Counted from the stretch's first letter, positions 22,546-37,877 are shown. The stretch is 64,000 nucleotides of DNA from Enterobacter hormaechei subsp. xiangfangensis (GCF_001729785.1 NZ_CP017183.1:3968001-4032000); one strand, 5' to 3'. Notes: generated from the letters alone by a model not told the origin. Numbers and translations are program-made.

Positions 22546-22578
22546 GAACATATGATCTAAATTTTTATAAGAGTTCAA
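22546..22578. promoter_or_regulatory. Candidate LsrR operator, lsrR side
   Basis: GAAC-N23-GTTC (22546-22576), followed by AA, ends four bases before the lsrR ATG. It shares GAACATATGAT with the other copy. Binding here would block lsrR initiation, consistent with autorepression. A weak CRP-like match (TGTGAGCCACGCGACA on the minus strand) lies at about 22519-22534. Confidence 0.62.
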
Positions 22579-22580
22579 TT

Positions 22581-23552
22581 ATGAGCGATAAACGCACTGC
22601 GGAAGAAGGACGGTTTGCCGGGCTGGCACTGGCGGAAGAGGAGCTGGTGGCGCGCGTGGCCTGGTGCTACTACCACGACGGGCTGACCCAGAACGACATC
22701 GGCGAACGGCTCGGGCTGCCGCGCCTGAAGATCTCCCGCCTGCTGGAGAAGGGCCGTCAGTCCGGGGTGATCCGCGTGCAGATCAACTCCCGCTACGAGG
22801 GCTGCCTGGCGCTGGAAACCGAGCTACAGCAGCGCTTTGGCCTGAAGCTGGTGCGCGTGATGCCTGCCCTGAATACCCCGCCGATGAACGTGCGGCTGGG
22901 CATTGGCGCGGCGCAGTCGCTGATGGGCGTGCTGGAGCCCGGCCAGCTGCTGGCGGTGGGGTTCGGTGAAACCACCATGAGCAGCCTGCAACACTTAAGC
23001 GGCTTTATCAGCTCGCAACAGATCCGCCTGGTGACGCTTTCCGGCGGCGTGGGGCCGTATATGACCGGTATCGGCCAGCTGGATGCGGCCTGTAGCGTCA
23101 GCATGATCCCCGCCCCGCTTCGCGTCTCATCTGCGGAAGTGGCCGGGATCTTAAAGCGCGAAACCAGCGTGCGGGACGTGATCCTCGCCGCGACCGCCGC
23201 TGACGTGGCGGTGGTCGGGATTGGCTCGGTAAACCAGCGCCGCGACGCAACGATCCTGCGCTCCGGCTATATCAGCGAAGGTGAACAGCTGATGTACGCC
23301 CGTAAAGGCGCGGTGGGCGATATCCTCGGCTATTTCCTCAATGCCGAAGGGGAATGCGTCGAGGAGCTGGAGATCCACAAAGAATTACTGGGCGTCACGC
23401 TCGATGAACTGGCGCAGCTGCCCACCATCGTCGGCGTGGCCGGAGGGGAAGAGAAAGCCGATGCGATTTATGCCGCACTGAAAGGTCGCCGTATTAATGG
23501 CCTGGTGACGGAAGAGACGACAGCCCGCGCGGTGCTGGCTCTGGCCGGATAA
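22581..23552 (+). CDS. lsrR: Transcriptional repressor of the lsr operon LsrR
   Basis: LsrR (SorC family) represses lsr and itself until it binds phospho-AI-2. The 323-residue protein has an N-terminal helix-turn-helix ([20 protein letters not shown] then KISRLL) and a sugar-phosphate sensing domain ([43 protein letters not shown]). The start is the ATG at 22581. The frame is open to 22509 but matches the family only from [10 protein letters not shown]. It is divergent from lsrA and 32 bases before lsrK. Confidence 0.95.
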   Translation: MSDKRTAEEGRFAGLALAEEELVARVAWCYYHDGLTQNDIGERLGLPRLKISRLLEKGRQSGVIRVQINSRYEGCLALETELQQRFGLKLVRVMPALNTPPMNVRLGIGAAQSLMGVLEPGQLLAVGFGETTMSSLQHLSGFISSQQIRLVTLSGGVGPYMTGIGQLDAACSVSMIPAPLRVSSAEVAGILKRETSVRDVILAATAADVAVVGIGSVNQRRDATILRSGYISEGEQLMYARKGAVGDILGYFLNAEGECVEELEIHKELLGVTLDELAQLPTIVGVAGGEEKADAIYAALKGRRINGLVTEETTARAVLALAG

Positions 23553-23584
23553 GAGCAGCCCTGCGCTAACAGCGAGGCAAGCTC

Positions 23585-25180
23585 ATGAGTTACCTTTTAG
23601 CGTTAGATGCAGGGACAGGCAGCGTTCGCGCCGTGATTTTCGATTTACAGGGCAACCAGATTGCCGTTGGCCAGGCCGAGTGGAAGCACCTGAGCGTGGA
23701 GAACGTGCCGGGCTCGATGGAGTTCGACCTCGACACCAACTGGCGGCTGGCCTGCCGGTGTATTCAGCAGGCGCTGGAGCGCGCACGGCTTAGCGCGGCG
23801 GATATTCAGTCCGTCGCCTGCTGCTCGATGCGCGAAGGGATTGTGCTGTACGACCGCAACGGCGAGGCTATCTGGGCCTGCGCCAACGTCGACGCCCGCG
23901 CCAGCCGCGAGGTGGCTGAACTCAAAGAGATCCACGACTACCGGTTTGAATCCGAAGTGTATGAGGTCTCCGGCCAGACGCTGGCGCTGAGCGCCATGCC
24001 GCGCCTGCTGTGGCTGGCGCACCACCGTCCGGATATTTACCGCAAGGCTGCGACTATCACCATGATCAGCGACTGGCTGGCGGCGAAGCTCTCCGGCGAG
24101 CTGGCGGTGGACCCGTCCAATGCTGGCACCACCGGTATGCTGGATCTCTTCTCCCGCGACTGGCGTCCGGCGCTGCTCGACATGGCCGGGCTGCGCGCCG
24201 ATATCCTTTCCCCGGTGAAAGAGACCGGCACCGTGCTGGGGGCCGTCACGAAAGAAGCCGCGCAGCAGTGCGGCCTGCGTGAAGGCACGCCGGTGGTGAT
24301 GGGCGGCGGCGACGTGCAGCTGGGCTGTCTGGGGCTGGGCGTGGTCCGCGCCGGACAAACGGCGGTGCTGGGCGGCACCTTCTGGCAGCAGGTGGTTAAC
24401 CTGCCGCAGGTGCGCACCGATCCTGAGATGAACATCCGCGTAAACCCGCACGTCATCCCCGGCATGGTGCAGGCGGAGTCGATCAGCTTCTTTACCGGGC
24501 TGACCATGCGCTGGTTCCGCGACGCCTTTTGCGCCGAGGAAAAGCTGATTGCCGAGCGGATGGGGATGGACACCTATTCCCTGCTGGAAGAGATGGCGAG
24601 CCGCGTCCCGGCGGGCTCCCACGGCGTGATGCCAATCTTCTCCGACGCGATGCATTTTAAGCAGTGGTATCACGCCGCGCCGTCGTTTATTAACCTCTCC
24701 ATCGACCCGGAAAAGTGCAACAAAGCGACGCTGTTCCGCGCTCTGGAGGAGAACGCGGCGATCGTCTCGGCCTGCAACCTGGCGCAGATTTCGCGCTTCT
24801 CCGGCGTGACGTTTGAGAGTCTGGTGTTTGCGGGCGGCGGGGCCAAAGGCGCCCTGTGGAGTCAGATTTTAAGCGACGTTACCGGCCTGCCGGTGCGCGT
24901 GCCGGAAGTTAAAGAGGCAACGGCGCTCGGCTGTGCCATTGCCGCAGGAGCTGGCGCGGGGCTGTTTGCGGATATGGCTTCGACGGGCGAGCGGCTGGTG
25001 AAGTGGAGCCGCGAGTTCACGCCAAACCCGCAGCACCGGGAACTGTACGACGGCATGATGCAGAAATGGCAGGCGGTGTACGCCGACCAGCTCGGGCTGG
25101 TGGACAGCGGGCTGACCACGTCGATGTGGCAGGCGCCGGGGCTGGTGCGGGCATCCCCCTCACCCCGGCCCTCTCCCTAA
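23585..25180 (+). CDS. lsrK: Autoinducer-2 kinase LsrK
   Basis: LsrK phosphorylates AI-2 in the cytoplasm, producing the signal that releases LsrR. The 531-residue FGGY-family kinase has [14 protein letters not shown] at the N terminus and the second ATP-binding segment [31 protein letters not shown] ribosome-binding site precedes the ATG. The last residues (ASPSPRPSP) and the stop codon come from a REP palindrome, so the C terminus has been altered by that repeat. Confidence 0.95.
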   Translation: MSYLLALDAGTGSVRAVIFDLQGNQIAVGQAEWKHLSVENVPGSMEFDLDTNWRLACRCIQQALERARLSAADIQSVACCSMREGIVLYDRNGEAIWACANVDARASREVAELKEIHDYRFESEVYEVSGQTLALSAMPRLLWLAHHRPDIYRKAATITMISDWLAAKLSGELAVDPSNAGTTGMLDLFSRDWRPALLDMAGLRADILSPVKETGTVLGAVTKEAAQQCGLREGTPVVMGGGDVQLGCLGLGVVRAGQTAVLGGTFWQQVVNLPQVRTDPEMNIRVNPHVIPGMVQAESISFFTGLTMRWFRDAFCAEEKLIAERMGMDTYSLLEEMASRVPAGSHGVMPIFSDAMHFKQWYHAAPSFINLSIDPEKCNKATLFRALEENAAIVSACNLAQISRFSGVTFESLVFAGGGAKGALWSQILSDVTGLPVRVPEVKEATALGCAIAAGAGAGLFADMASTGERLVKWSREFTPNPQHRELYDGMMQKWQAVYADQLGLVDSGLTTSMWQAPGLVRASPSPRPSP

Positions 25181-25229
25181 GGGAGAGGGAGATTAAGTCC
25201 CCTCTCCCTTAGGGAGAGGGCATCAGGCC
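25154..25229. repeat. Inverted pair of CCCTCTCCC-type REP elements
   Basis: Two CCCTCTCCC...GGGAGAGGG palindromes (cores at 25170-25189 and 25200-25220) stand back to back with their G-rich tails outward. The first contains the lsrK stop codon. The pair separates lsrK from fadH. Confidence 0.88.
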
Positions 25230-25304
25230 ACACCAATATTTGAATCCCATCACATTCACCGCATTCCCCTTTTCCCTTTTACTCCCCGCTGGCTAAATTA
25301 GTAA

Positions 25305-28501
<3,197 letters not shown>

Positions 28502-28584
28502 CGGCCCTCCTGAATGGTAAAATTTGGCGTATCCCTGAAAAGGGTGCGTGAGTATACCCGTTTTCACACTATTTTGGGGTTTTG

Positions 28585-29088
28585 ATGAACCAGCTGACTT
28601 ATCTCCAGGGCTATCCGGAGCATTTACTTTCCCAGGTTCGTGACCTGATTGCCGCGGGAAAGCTCGGTGCGGTGCTGGAAAAACGCTACCCGGGCACGCA
28701 TGATTTCGCGACTGACAAAGCCCTCTGGCAGTATACGCAGGATCTGAAAAACCAGTATCTTAAGAGCGCCCCGCCGATCAACAAGGTGATGTACGACAAT
28801 AAGATCCATGTGCTGAAAAACGCGCTCGGCCTGCATACCGCCATCTCCCGCGTGCAGGGCGGCAAGCTGAAGGCTAAAGCGGAGATCCGCGTCGCGACCG
28901 TTTTCCGTAACGCGCCGGAAGCCTTTCTGCGGATGATCGTGGTGCACGAGCTGGCGCACCTGAAAGAGAAAGAGCACGACAAAGCCTTCTATTCCCTGTG
29001 CTGCCACATGGAGCCACAGTACCACCAGCTGGAGTTTGATACCCGGCTGTGGCTGACGCATTTATCGTTAAAGAGTAATGCGCAATAG
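28585..29088 (+). CDS. ygjP: YgjP, WLM/DUF45-type metal-dependent hydrolase
   Basis: The 167-residue protein carries the zinc-binding HELAH (His121 to His125) within [24 protein letters not shown], a minigluzincin-like metallopeptidase motif. E. coli YgjP has been annotated as a UTP pyrophosphatase, but I cannot judge that from sequence. The ATG at 28585 follows GGGG. A TTG one codon earlier is in frame but unlikely. Confidence 0.9.
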   Translation: MNQLTYLQGYPEHLLSQVRDLIAAGKLGAVLEKRYPGTHDFATDKALWQYTQDLKNQYLKSAPPINKVMYDNKIHVLKNALGLHTAISRVQGGKLKAKAEIRVATVFRNAPEAFLRMIVVHELAHLKEKEHDKAFYSLCCHMEPQYHQLEFDTRLWLTHLSLKSNAQ

Positions 29089-29158
29089 CGCACGCGAAAT
29101 GTCATGATGACGTGCTACAGTGGTTTTAAGTTCCCTGCTACGGAGTACGTAAACGTTT

Positions 29159-30157
29159 ATGATACGTTTCGCAGTCATCGGTACGAACTGGATCACGCGC
29201 CAGTTCGTCGACGCCGCCCACGAAACCGGCAAATATAAGCTCACCGCAGTCTATTCCCGCAGCCTTGAGCAGGCGCAGAGTTTTGCGAATGACTACCTGG
29301 TTGAACATCTGTTCACCTCGCTCGATGAGATGGCGCAAAGCGACGCCATTGACGCGGTCTATATTGCCAGCCCGAATTCTCTGCATTTCCCGCAAACGAA
29401 GCTGTTCCTCAGCCACAAAAAACACGTGATTTGCGAGAAGCCGCTGGCCTCGAATATTGAGGAAGTGGAAGCCGCCATTGCGCTTGCCCGGGAAAACCAG
29501 GTGGTGCTGTTTGAAGCGTTCAAAACCGCCAGCCTGCCGAACTTCCTGCTGTTGCAGCAGTCCCTGCCGAAAATTGGCAAAGTGCGTAAAGCCTTTATCA
29601 ACTACTGTCAGTATTCCTCGCGCTACCAGCGCTACCTGGACGGCGAAAACCCGAACACCTTTAACCCGGCCTTCTCGAATGGCTCGATTATGGATATCGG
29701 TTTTTACTGCCTGGCCTCTGCGGTCGCCCTGTGGGGTGAACCGCACGGCGTAACGGCCACCGCCAGCCTGCTGGAGAGCGGCGTGGATGCACATGGCGTT
29801 GTGGTGCTGGACTACGGTGATTTCAGCGTGACGTTGCAGCACTCGAAGGTCAGTGACTCCGTACTGCCAAGCGAAATTCAGGGCGAAGACGGCTCGCTGG
29901 TGATCGAAAAAATCTCCGAATGCCAGAAGCTAAGCATCGTTCCCCGCGGCGGCAAAGCGCAGGAGCTGACGCAACCTCAGCATATTAACACTATGCTCTA
30001 TGAGGCAGAGGTCTTCGCCCGTCTGGTAGAAGACAACGAAGTGAACCACCCGGGGCTGGCAATCAGCCGCACCACGGCGAAGCTGCAAACGGAGATCCGC
30101 CGACAGACTGGCGTGATTTTCCCCGCAGACGGCGTGAATGTGGAAGCCGTCGCGTAA
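29159..30157 (+). CDS. ygjR: Gfo/Idh/MocA-family oxidoreductase YgjR
   Basis: The 332-residue protein has an N-terminal Rossmann fold (MIRFAVIGTNWITRQFV), the family signature CEKPLASN at about residue 92 and the C-terminal dimerisation domain. It probably oxidises a sugar or polyol with NAD(P), but its substrate is not known. E. coli ygjQ, which lies between ygjP and ygjR there, is absent. Confidence 0.92.
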   Translation: MIRFAVIGTNWITRQFVDAAHETGKYKLTAVYSRSLEQAQSFANDYLVEHLFTSLDEMAQSDAIDAVYIASPNSLHFPQTKLFLSHKKHVICEKPLASNIEEVEAAIALARENQVVLFEAFKTASLPNFLLLQQSLPKIGKVRKAFINYCQYSSRYQRYLDGENPNTFNPAFSNGSIMDIGFYCLASAVALWGEPHGVTATASLLESGVDAHGVVVLDYGDFSVTLQHSKVSDSVLPSEIQGEDGSLVIEKISECQKLSIVPRGGKAQELTQPQHINTMLYEAEVFARLVEDNEVNHPGLAISRTTAKLQTEIRRQTGVIFPADGVNVEAVA

Positions 30158-30177
30158 AGCTGTGTAATGAAATCGTG

Positions 30178-30204
30178 CAGACCATTGACGAAACCGATGG
30201 TCTG
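30178..30204. other. Stem-loop after ygjR
   Basis: CAGACCAT and ATGGTCTG form an 8-base perfect stem with an 11-base loop, 20 bases after the ygjR stop. There is no T-run, so it may be a weak terminator, an mRNA-stabilising hairpin, or part of the alx promoter region. Confidence 0.45.
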
Positions 30205-30214
30205 ACATAATTTG

Positions 30215-30390
30215 TTACCTGCAAAGGGGAGTAACTTCTTCGCCGGTGGATCGTCATTACGATGCGTGCAAAACCGCATCCGGTCGCCGGGCAACCTTCG
30301 AGGTTGTAAGTGAGACCTTGCCGGAAGGCGAGGTCTATGCATAAAAAGCTAACGGCTATCGTCTTCTGACCATAGCCGTTTTTGTTTTTT
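30215..30390 (+). ncRNA. yybP-ykoY manganese riboswitch (alx leader, SraF/PRE)
   Basis: The leader contains the class features AAAGGGGAGTAAC near the 5' end and CCGGGCAACCTTCGAGGTTG...GAGACCTTGCCGG in the core. It ends in an intrinsic terminator (30351-30390, AACGGCTAT/ATAGCCGTT then T-run). In E. coli this RNA senses manganese and alkaline pH and controls alx translation. The alx ribosome-binding site follows immediately. Confidence 0.93.
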
Positions 30391-30408
30391 ATGTGTAAGG
30401 AAAATAGT

Positions 30409-31374
30409 ATGCATTCTGTCGGCACTCCAATGCTGTGGGGCGGATTCGCGGTTGTCGTGCTCATCATGCTGGCGATCGACCTCTTTTTGCAGGGTCGTCG
30501 CGGCGAACACGGCATGAGCGTCAAGCAAGCCGCCGTCTGGTCGCTGGTATGGGTTACCCTCTCACTTCTTTTCTGCGCCGCCTTCTGGTGGTATCTGGCC
30601 TCAACCGAAGGCCGCGCGGTGGCCGATCCTCAGGCACTCGCCTTCCTCACCGGCTATCTGATTGAAAAAGCACTGGCGGTTGATAACGTCTTCGTCTGGC
30701 TGATGCTGTTCAGTTACTTCGCCGTGCCTGCGGCTCTGCAACGCCGCGTGCTGGTGTACGGCGTTCTGGGCGCTATTGTCCTGCGTACCATCATGATCTT
30801 CGCCGGTAGCTGGCTGATTACCCAGTTCGAATGGCTGTTGTATGTATTTGGTGCATTCCTGCTGTTCACCGGGGTCAAAATGGCGCTGGCGAAAGAAGAC
30901 GATACCGGTATCGGTGATAAGCCGCTGGTGAAGTGGTTCCGGGGTCATCTGCGCATGACGGACAAGATCGAGAGCGAGCATTTCTTCGTGCGTAAGAACG
31001 GCCTGCTGTTCGCCACCCCGCTGCTGCTGGTGCTGATTCTGGTCGAGCTGAGCGACGTGATTTTCGCGGTGGACAGTATCCCGGCTATCTTCGCAGTTAC
31101 CACCGACCCGTTCATCGTTCTGACCTCGAACCTGTTCGCCATCCTCGGCCTGCGTGCGATGTACTTCCTGCTGGCGGGCGCGGCAGAGCGCTTCTCAATG
31201 CTGAAGTACGGCCTGTCGGTGATTCTGGTGTTTATCGGTATCAAGATGCTGATCGTCGATTTCTACCATATCCCGATCGCCATTTCGCTCGGCGTGGTGT
31301 TTGGCATTCTGCTGGTGACGCTGATTATCAATACCTGGGTTAACCGCCAGCACGATAAGAAGCAGCAGGTTTAG
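30409..31374 (+). CDS. alx: TerC-family membrane protein Alx
   Basis: Alx is an inner-membrane protein linked to manganese export and induced at high pH. The 321-residue chain holds about nine membrane helices and the TerC motif [14 protein letters not shown]. The start is the ATG at 30409, which has AAGGA eight bases upstream and gives the E. coli length. In-frame starts at 30382 and 30391 lie inside or next to the terminator and are rejected. It is controlled by the riboswitch just upstream. Confidence 0.95.
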   Translation: MHSVGTPMLWGGFAVVVLIMLAIDLFLQGRRGEHGMSVKQAAVWSLVWVTLSLLFCAAFWWYLASTEGRAVADPQALAFLTGYLIEKALAVDNVFVWLMLFSYFAVPAALQRRVLVYGVLGAIVLRTIMIFAGSWLITQFEWLLYVFGAFLLFTGVKMALAKEDDTGIGDKPLVKWFRGHLRMTDKIESEHFFVRKNGLLFATPLLLVLILVELSDVIFAVDSIPAIFAVTTDPFIVLTSNLFAILGLRAMYFLLAGAAERFSMLKYGLSVILVFIGIKMLIVDFYHIPIAISLGVVFGILLVTLIINTWVNRQHDKKQQV

Positions 31375-31395
31375 TGCAACGTTCGGTGCGGGCTG

Positions 31396-31474
31396 ATGCC
31401 CTCACCCCAACCCTCTCCCACAGGGAGAGGGGGAAATGCAATGCAGGCCGGGTAAGCGTAGCGCTACCCGGCGC
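31396..31474. repeat. REP elements of both families after alx
   Basis: A CCCTCTCCC-type unit (31396-31431) is followed by a GGCCGGGTAAGCG...GCTACCCGGC unit (31445-31474). The remaining 174 bases to sstT should hold its promoter. CCCTATACT at about 31551 is a possible -10. Confidence 0.85.
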
Positions 31475-31648
31475 TTTCGTTAACCAATAGTTAAAAAACA
31501 TGACGCAACACGTAAAATCCAGCATTTTACGCTTCCCTCCTTTCACGTATTCCCTATACTCGACCAGGCAAACATTTACTTACATCCGGAAATAAATGTG
31601 ACTTAGAGCACATCCAGGATGGAACGCAATTTCACTCAGGAATAACGT

Positions 31649-32890
31649 ATGAGCACACAATCACGCGGTCTGTTCGCGCGCCTGGCGCAGGGCAGTCTTG
31701 TAAAACAAATTCTGATCGGGTTGGTACTGGGTATTCTGCTGGCCATGGTGTCGAAACCTGCCGCGGAGGCCACGGGACTGCTCGGGACGCTGTTTGTGGG
31801 CGCCCTGAAGGCCGTCGCCCCGGTACTGGTGCTGATGCTGGTGATGGCGTCGATTGCCAACCACCAGCACGGACAAAAAACCAACATTCGCCCTATTCTG
31901 TTCCTGTATCTGCTGGGAACCTTCTCTGCTGCCTTAACGGCCGTTGTGTTTAGCTTCCTGTTCCCGTCTACGCTGCACCTGACCAGCGCGGCCGGTGATA
32001 TCACCCCGCCGTCCGGGATTGTGGAAGTCCTTCGCGGCCTGCTGATGAGCATGGTCTCTAACCCCATCACCGCACTGATGAGCGGAAACTACATTGGCAT
32101 CCTGGTCTGGGCGATTGGTCTGGGCTTCGCGCTGCGTCATGGCAACGAGACCACGAAAAACCTGGTCAACGATTTGTCCAATGCCGTGACCTTCATGGTG
32201 AAGCTGGTGATTCGCTTTGCACCAGTCGGTATCTTTGGTCTGGTTTCTTCGACGCTGGCCACTACCGGTTTCGACGCACTGTGGGGCTACGCGCAGCTGC
32301 TGGTCGTCCTGGTCGGCTGTATGCTGCTGGTGGCGCTGGTGATCAACCCGCTGCTGGTGTTCTGGCAGATCCGCCGCAACCCGTATCCGCTGGTGCTGAC
32401 TTGCCTGCGCGAGAGCGGCGTGTATGCCTTCTTTACCCGCAGCTCGGCGGCAAACATTCCGGTCAACATGGCGCTGGCGGAGAAGCTGAACCTGGATCGC
32501 GATACCTATTCCGTGTCGATCCCGCTGGGTGCGACCGTGAACATGGCGGGTGCGGCGATCACCATCACCGTGCTGACCCTGGCGGCAGTGCATACGCTGG
32601 GTATTCCGGTGGATCTGCCAACCGCGCTGCTGCTGAGCGTCGTTGCATCACTGTGTGCCTGTGGCGCATCCGGCGTGGCGGGCGGATCGCTGCTGCTGAT
32701 CCCGCTGGCCTGTAACATGTTCGGTATCCCGAACGAGATTGCCATGCAGGTTGTCGCGGTCGGCTTCATTATCGGCGTATTGCAGGATTCCTGCGAGACT
32801 GCGCTGAACTCCTCTACCGACGTGCTGTTTACCGCCGCAGCCTGTCAGGCGGAAGATGCGCGTTTAGCGAAGAACGCCCTGCGCAGTTAA
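31649..32890 (+). CDS. sstT: Serine/threonine:sodium symporter SstT
   Basis: SstT imports L-serine and L-threonine with sodium ions across the inner membrane. The 413-residue DAACS-family protein has about eight hydrophobic segments with re-entrant loops. Typical segments are [14 protein letters not shown] and [16 protein letters not shown]. coli ygjV, which lies between sstT and uxaA there, is absent. Confidence 0.95.
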   Translation: MSTQSRGLFARLAQGSLVKQILIGLVLGILLAMVSKPAAEATGLLGTLFVGALKAVAPVLVLMLVMASIANHQHGQKTNIRPILFLYLLGTFSAALTAVVFSFLFPSTLHLTSAAGDITPPSGIVEVLRGLLMSMVSNPITALMSGNYIGILVWAIGLGFALRHGNETTKNLVNDLSNAVTFMVKLVIRFAPVGIFGLVSSTLATTGFDALWGYAQLLVVLVGCMLLVALVINPLLVFWQIRRNPYPLVLTCLRESGVYAFFTRSSAANIPVNMALAEKLNLDRDTYSVSIPLGATVNMAGAAITITVLTLAAVHTLGIPVDLPTALLLSVVASLCACGASGVAGGSLLLIPLACNMFGIPNEIAMQVVAVGFIIGVLQDSCETALNSSTDVLFTAAACQAEDARLAKNALRS

Positions 32891-32897
32891 AAAGAAA

Positions 32898-32930
32898 AGC
32901 CCGGTGGCGGCTACGCCTTACCGGGCCTAC
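32898..32930. repeat. REP element (CCCGGTGGCGGCTACG type)
   Basis: GCCCGGTGGCGGCTACGCCTTACCGGGC lies just after sstT and before its terminator. Confidence 0.82.
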
Positions 32931-32941
32931 AAGGTAAATGC

Positions 32942-32968
32942 AAAACGGCAACATGTGTTGCCGTTTTT
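32942..32968 (+). terminator. Terminator of sstT (bidirectional)
   Basis: AAAACGGCAACA-TG-TGTTGCCGTTTTT is a strong hairpin with A- and T-runs on either side. It lies between convergent sstT and uxaA. Confidence 0.9.
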
Positions 32969-32978
32969 AGTGTTTGCA

Positions 32979-33016
32979 CCCTCTCCCTGTGGGAGAGGGC
33001 CGGGGTGAGGGCACCA
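32979..33016. repeat. REP-like palindrome, CCCTCTCCC type
   Basis: CCCTCTCCC-TGT-GGGAGAGGG plus a G-rich tail, between the sstT terminator and the uxaA stop. Confidence 0.85.
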
Positions 33017-33029
33017 GTCCGCACCCGAC

Positions 33030-34517
33030 TTATAGCGTCACACCACTCTTAAAGATCGCCAGCTCGCGGAAGTCGTTCTTCTCGTTGCAGGTCTGCCTGC
33101 CGCTGGCAAATTCCACAATCGTGTCCACGAATTCGCTCAGCAGCTGCGGCATCGCTTTGCCGTGGATCAGCTGGCCCGCGTCAAAGTCGATCCAGTGCTT
33201 TTTCTTCGCCGCCAGTTCGCTGTTAGTGGCGATTTTCACCGTTGGCACAAATCCGCCGTACGGCGTACCGCGTCCGGTACTGAACAGCACCATATGGCAG
33301 CCGGCTCCCGCCAGCGCGCTGGTGGCGACCGCATCGTTACCGGGCGCGCTCAGCAGGTTCAGACCGTGCGTTTTCAGGCGCTCGCCGTAGCGCAGAACGT
33401 CAACCACCTGGCTCGCGCCCGCTTTCTGGGTGCAGCCGAGGGATTTCTCCTCCAGCGTGGTGATTCCGCCCGCCTTGTTCCCCGGCGACGGGTTCTCGTA
33501 AATCGGCTGATTGTGGGCAATGAAGTACTGTTTGAAGTCGTTCACCATGGTGACGGTCTTCTCAAACGTCTCTTCGTCGCGACAGTGGCTCATCAGAATG
33601 CGCTCTGCGCCGAACATCTCCGGCACTTCGGTCAGCACCGTGGTGCCGCCGTTGGCAATCACATAATCCGAGAAGCGGCCCAGCATCGGGTTAGCGGTAA
33701 TGCCGGAAAGCCCGTCAGACCCGCCGCACTCCAGGCCAAACTTCAGTTCGCTCAGCTTGCCCGGCTCGCGCTTGTCGTGACGCATCACCTCGTACAGCTG
33801 GTGCAGTTGTTCAACGCCCGCTTCCACTTCGTCGTCCTGGTGCTGACACACCATAAAGTGCACGCGCTCAGGATCGAACTCGCCCAGCGTATCGCGGAAG
33901 GCGTCAACCTGATTGTTTTCACAGCCGAGGCCAATCACCAGCACCGCCCCCGCGTTCGGGTGGCGCACCATATTTTGCAGCATGGTGCGGGTATTGATGT
34001 GGTCGTCGCCCAGCTGGGAACAACCGTAGGTGTGGCTGAACAGATGCACGCCGTCGGTGCCTTCAGCATTGTTAGTCTCTTTCAGGAAACGCGTCTGAAT
34101 TTGACGCGCGATCCCGTTCACGCAGCCGACGGTCGGGAGGATCCACAGTTCATTGCGGATCCCCACCTCGCCGCTGGCGCGGCGGTAGATCTGCACCTCA
34201 CGATCGGCCGCCTGTCCTTCTTCTGCCTGGAAGTCAGGTTGATAGCTGTACTCGTCCAGATCGCTGAGATTGGTGCGGGTATTGTGGGAATGAATGTATT
34301 CACCCGGCGCAATATCCGCCAGCGCATGACCGATGGGCAAACCGTACTTCACCACGTTCTCCCCTTTCGCGATGGGGATCAGGGCAAACTTATGTCCACG
34401 TCCAATGGCCTGGCGTAACGTCACCGACTGGTTGTCGAAGGTCACTTCCGTCCCTTCGGCTAAATCGGCCAGCGCGACGGCAACGTTATCCAGCGAATGG
34501 ATTTTGATGTATTGCAT
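33030..34517 (-). CDS. uxaA: Altronate dehydratase UxaA
   Basis: UxaA converts D-altronate to 2-keto-3-deoxy-D-gluconate in galacturonate breakdown. The 495 residues match E. coli and comprise a short N-terminal SAF-like domain followed by the large altronate/galactarate dehydratase domain ([49 protein letters not shown]). It is related to GarD at 59793 in this window. It forms an operon with uxaC, 17 bases upstream. Confidence 0.96.
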   Translation of the reverse strand: MQYIKIHSLDNVAVALADLAEGTEVTFDNQSVTLRQAIGRGHKFALIPIAKGENVVKYGLPIGHALADIAPGEYIHSHNTRTNLSDLDEYSYQPDFQAEEGQAADREVQIYRRASGEVGIRNELWILPTVGCVNGIARQIQTRFLKETNNAEGTDGVHLFSHTYGCSQLGDDHINTRTMLQNMVRHPNAGAVLVIGLGCENNQVDAFRDTLGEFDPERVHFMVCQHQDDEVEAGVEQLHQLYEVMRHDKREPGKLSELKFGLECGGSDGLSGITANPMLGRFSDYVIANGGTTVLTEVPEMFGAERILMSHCRDEETFEKTVTMVNDFKQYFIAHNQPIYENPSPGNKAGGITTLEEKSLGCTQKAGASQVVDVLRYGERLKTHGLNLLSAPGNDAVATSALAGAGCHMVLFSTGRGTPYGGFVPTVKIATNSELAAKKKHWIDFDAGQLIHGKAMPQLLSEFVDTIVEFASGRQTCNEKNDFRELAIFKSGVTL

Positions 34518-34534
34518 ATCAACCTCAAACGGCC

Positions 34535-36422
<1,888 letters not shown>

Positions 36423-37721
36423 ATGCGTAAAATTAAAGGGTTACGTTGGTACATGATCGCACTGGTGACGCTCGGCACCGTGCTGGGCTACCTGACACGT
36501 AACACCGTGGCAGCAGCGGCGCCAACGTTGATGGAAGAGTTACATATCTCCACGCAGCAATACTCTTACATCATTGCGGCTTACTCTGCCGCTTACACCG
36601 TAATGCAGCCTGTTGCAGGTTATGTTCTTGATATTCTGGGTACAAAAATTGGTTATGCCTTCTTTGCTGTAGCCTGGGCCGTCTTCTGTGGGGCGACCGC
36701 GCTGGCCGGCAGCTGGGGCGGACTGGCGCTGGCGCGTGGTGCGGTAGGTGCTGCCGAAGCGGCGATGATCCCCGCGGGTCTGAAAGCCAGCTCTGAATGG
36801 TTCCCGGCAAAAGAGCGTTCTATCGCTGTCGGTTACTTCAACGTGGGCTCCTCCATCGGGGCGATGATTGCTCCGCCACTGGTGGTGTGGGCGATTGTGA
36901 TGCACAGCTGGCAGATGGCGTTCATCATCTCCGGTGTGCTGAGCTTTGCCTGGGCCATGGCGTGGCTGATTTTCTATAAACACCCGCGCGACCAGAAAAA
37001 GCTGTCTGACGAAGAACGTGACTACATTATTAATGGTCAGGAATCCCAGCATCAGACCGACAACGGCAAAAAGATGTCCGTCTGGCAGATCCTGGGCACC
37101 CGTCAGTTCTGGGGTATCGCCCTGCCACGCTTCCTGGCAGAACCGGCCTGGGGTACGTTTAACGCCTGGATCCCACTGTTCATGTTTAAAGTTTACGGCT
37201 TTAACCTGAAAGAGATCGCGATGTTCGCCTGGATGCCAATGCTGTTTGCAGACCTGGGCTGTATCGTCGGCGGCTACCTGCCACCGCTGTTCCAGCGCTG
37301 GTTTGGCGTGAACCTGATTGTGTCCCGTAAGATGGTGGTCACCATGGGCGCCCTGCTGATGATCGGCCCGGGTATGATCGGCCTGTTCACCAGCCCTTAC
37401 GTGGCTATCGCCCTGCTGTGTATCGGGGGCTTTGCTCACCAGTCTCTGTCCGGTGCGCTGATTACGCTCTCGTCCGACGTGTTTGGTCGTAACGAAGTCG
37501 CCACCGCCAACGGCCTGACCGGGATGGCCGCCTGGACCGCAAGTACCCTGTTTGCACTGGTGGTCGGCGCGCTGGCGGATACGATTGGTTTCAGCCCACT
37601 GTTCGCGGTACTGGCTGTCTTCGACCTGTTGGGTGCGGTGGTTATCTGGACGGTGCTGAAAAGCAAATCCGCAGATGAACTTGCGAAAGAGTCCCTCGGG
37701 GGACCGGCGACGCAGAGTTAG
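36423..37721 (+). CDS. exuT: Hexuronate transporter ExuT
   Basis: ExuT imports galacturonate and glucuronate by proton symport. The 432-residue major-facilitator protein (anion:cation symporter family) has about twelve membrane helices and the first-loop motif GYVLDILGTKIGYA. The start is the ATG at 36423, six bases after GAGG. Other ATGs at 36384 and 36411 are in frame but lack a suitable ribosome-binding site. The control region has CRP and ExuR sites. Confidence 0.96.
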   Translation: MRKIKGLRWYMIALVTLGTVLGYLTRNTVAAAAPTLMEELHISTQQYSYIIAAYSAAYTVMQPVAGYVLDILGTKIGYAFFAVAWAVFCGATALAGSWGGLALARGAVGAAEAAMIPAGLKASSEWFPAKERSIAVGYFNVGSSIGAMIAPPLVVWAIVMHSWQMAFIISGVLSFAWAMAWLIFYKHPRDQKKLSDEERDYIINGQESQHQTDNGKKMSVWQILGTRQFWGIALPRFLAEPAWGTFNAWIPLFMFKVYGFNLKEIAMFAWMPMLFADLGCIVGGYLPPLFQRWFGVNLIVSRKMVVTMGALLMIGPGMIGLFTSPYVAIALLCIGGFAHQSLSGALITLSSDVFGRNEVATANGLTGMAAWTASTLFALVVGALADTIGFSPLFAVLAVFDLLGAVVIWTVLKSKSADELAKESLGGPATQS

Positions 37722-37730
37722 CGTTGTTGT

Positions 37731-37809
37731 GCCGGGTGGCGGCTCCGCCTTACCCGGCCTACAAAATCCAATAAAATAGTAGGTCGGGTAAGCGTAGCGC
37801 CACCCGGCA
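37731..37809. repeat. Inverted pair of REP elements (GCCGGGTGGCGG type)
   Basis: GCCGGGTGGCGGCTCCGCC at 37731 faces its inverted partner ending GCGCCACCCGGC at 37809, between exuT and its terminator. Confidence 0.87.
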
Positions 37810-37819
37810 AGAACGACGC

Positions 37820-37845
37820 AAAAGCCGCCTCCGGGCGGCTTTTTT
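37820..37845 (+). terminator. Terminator of exuT
   Basis: AAAGCCGCC-TCC-GGGCGGCTT followed by a T-run. Confidence 0.9.
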
Positions 37846-37877
37846 GATGGCGAAATCTGGAGACTGGCACGCAAAAG

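Noticed and set aside
33162..34418. Open frame antisense to uxaA (418 codons)
   Set aside because: Shadow of uxaA with no ribosome-binding site and no recognisable protein features.
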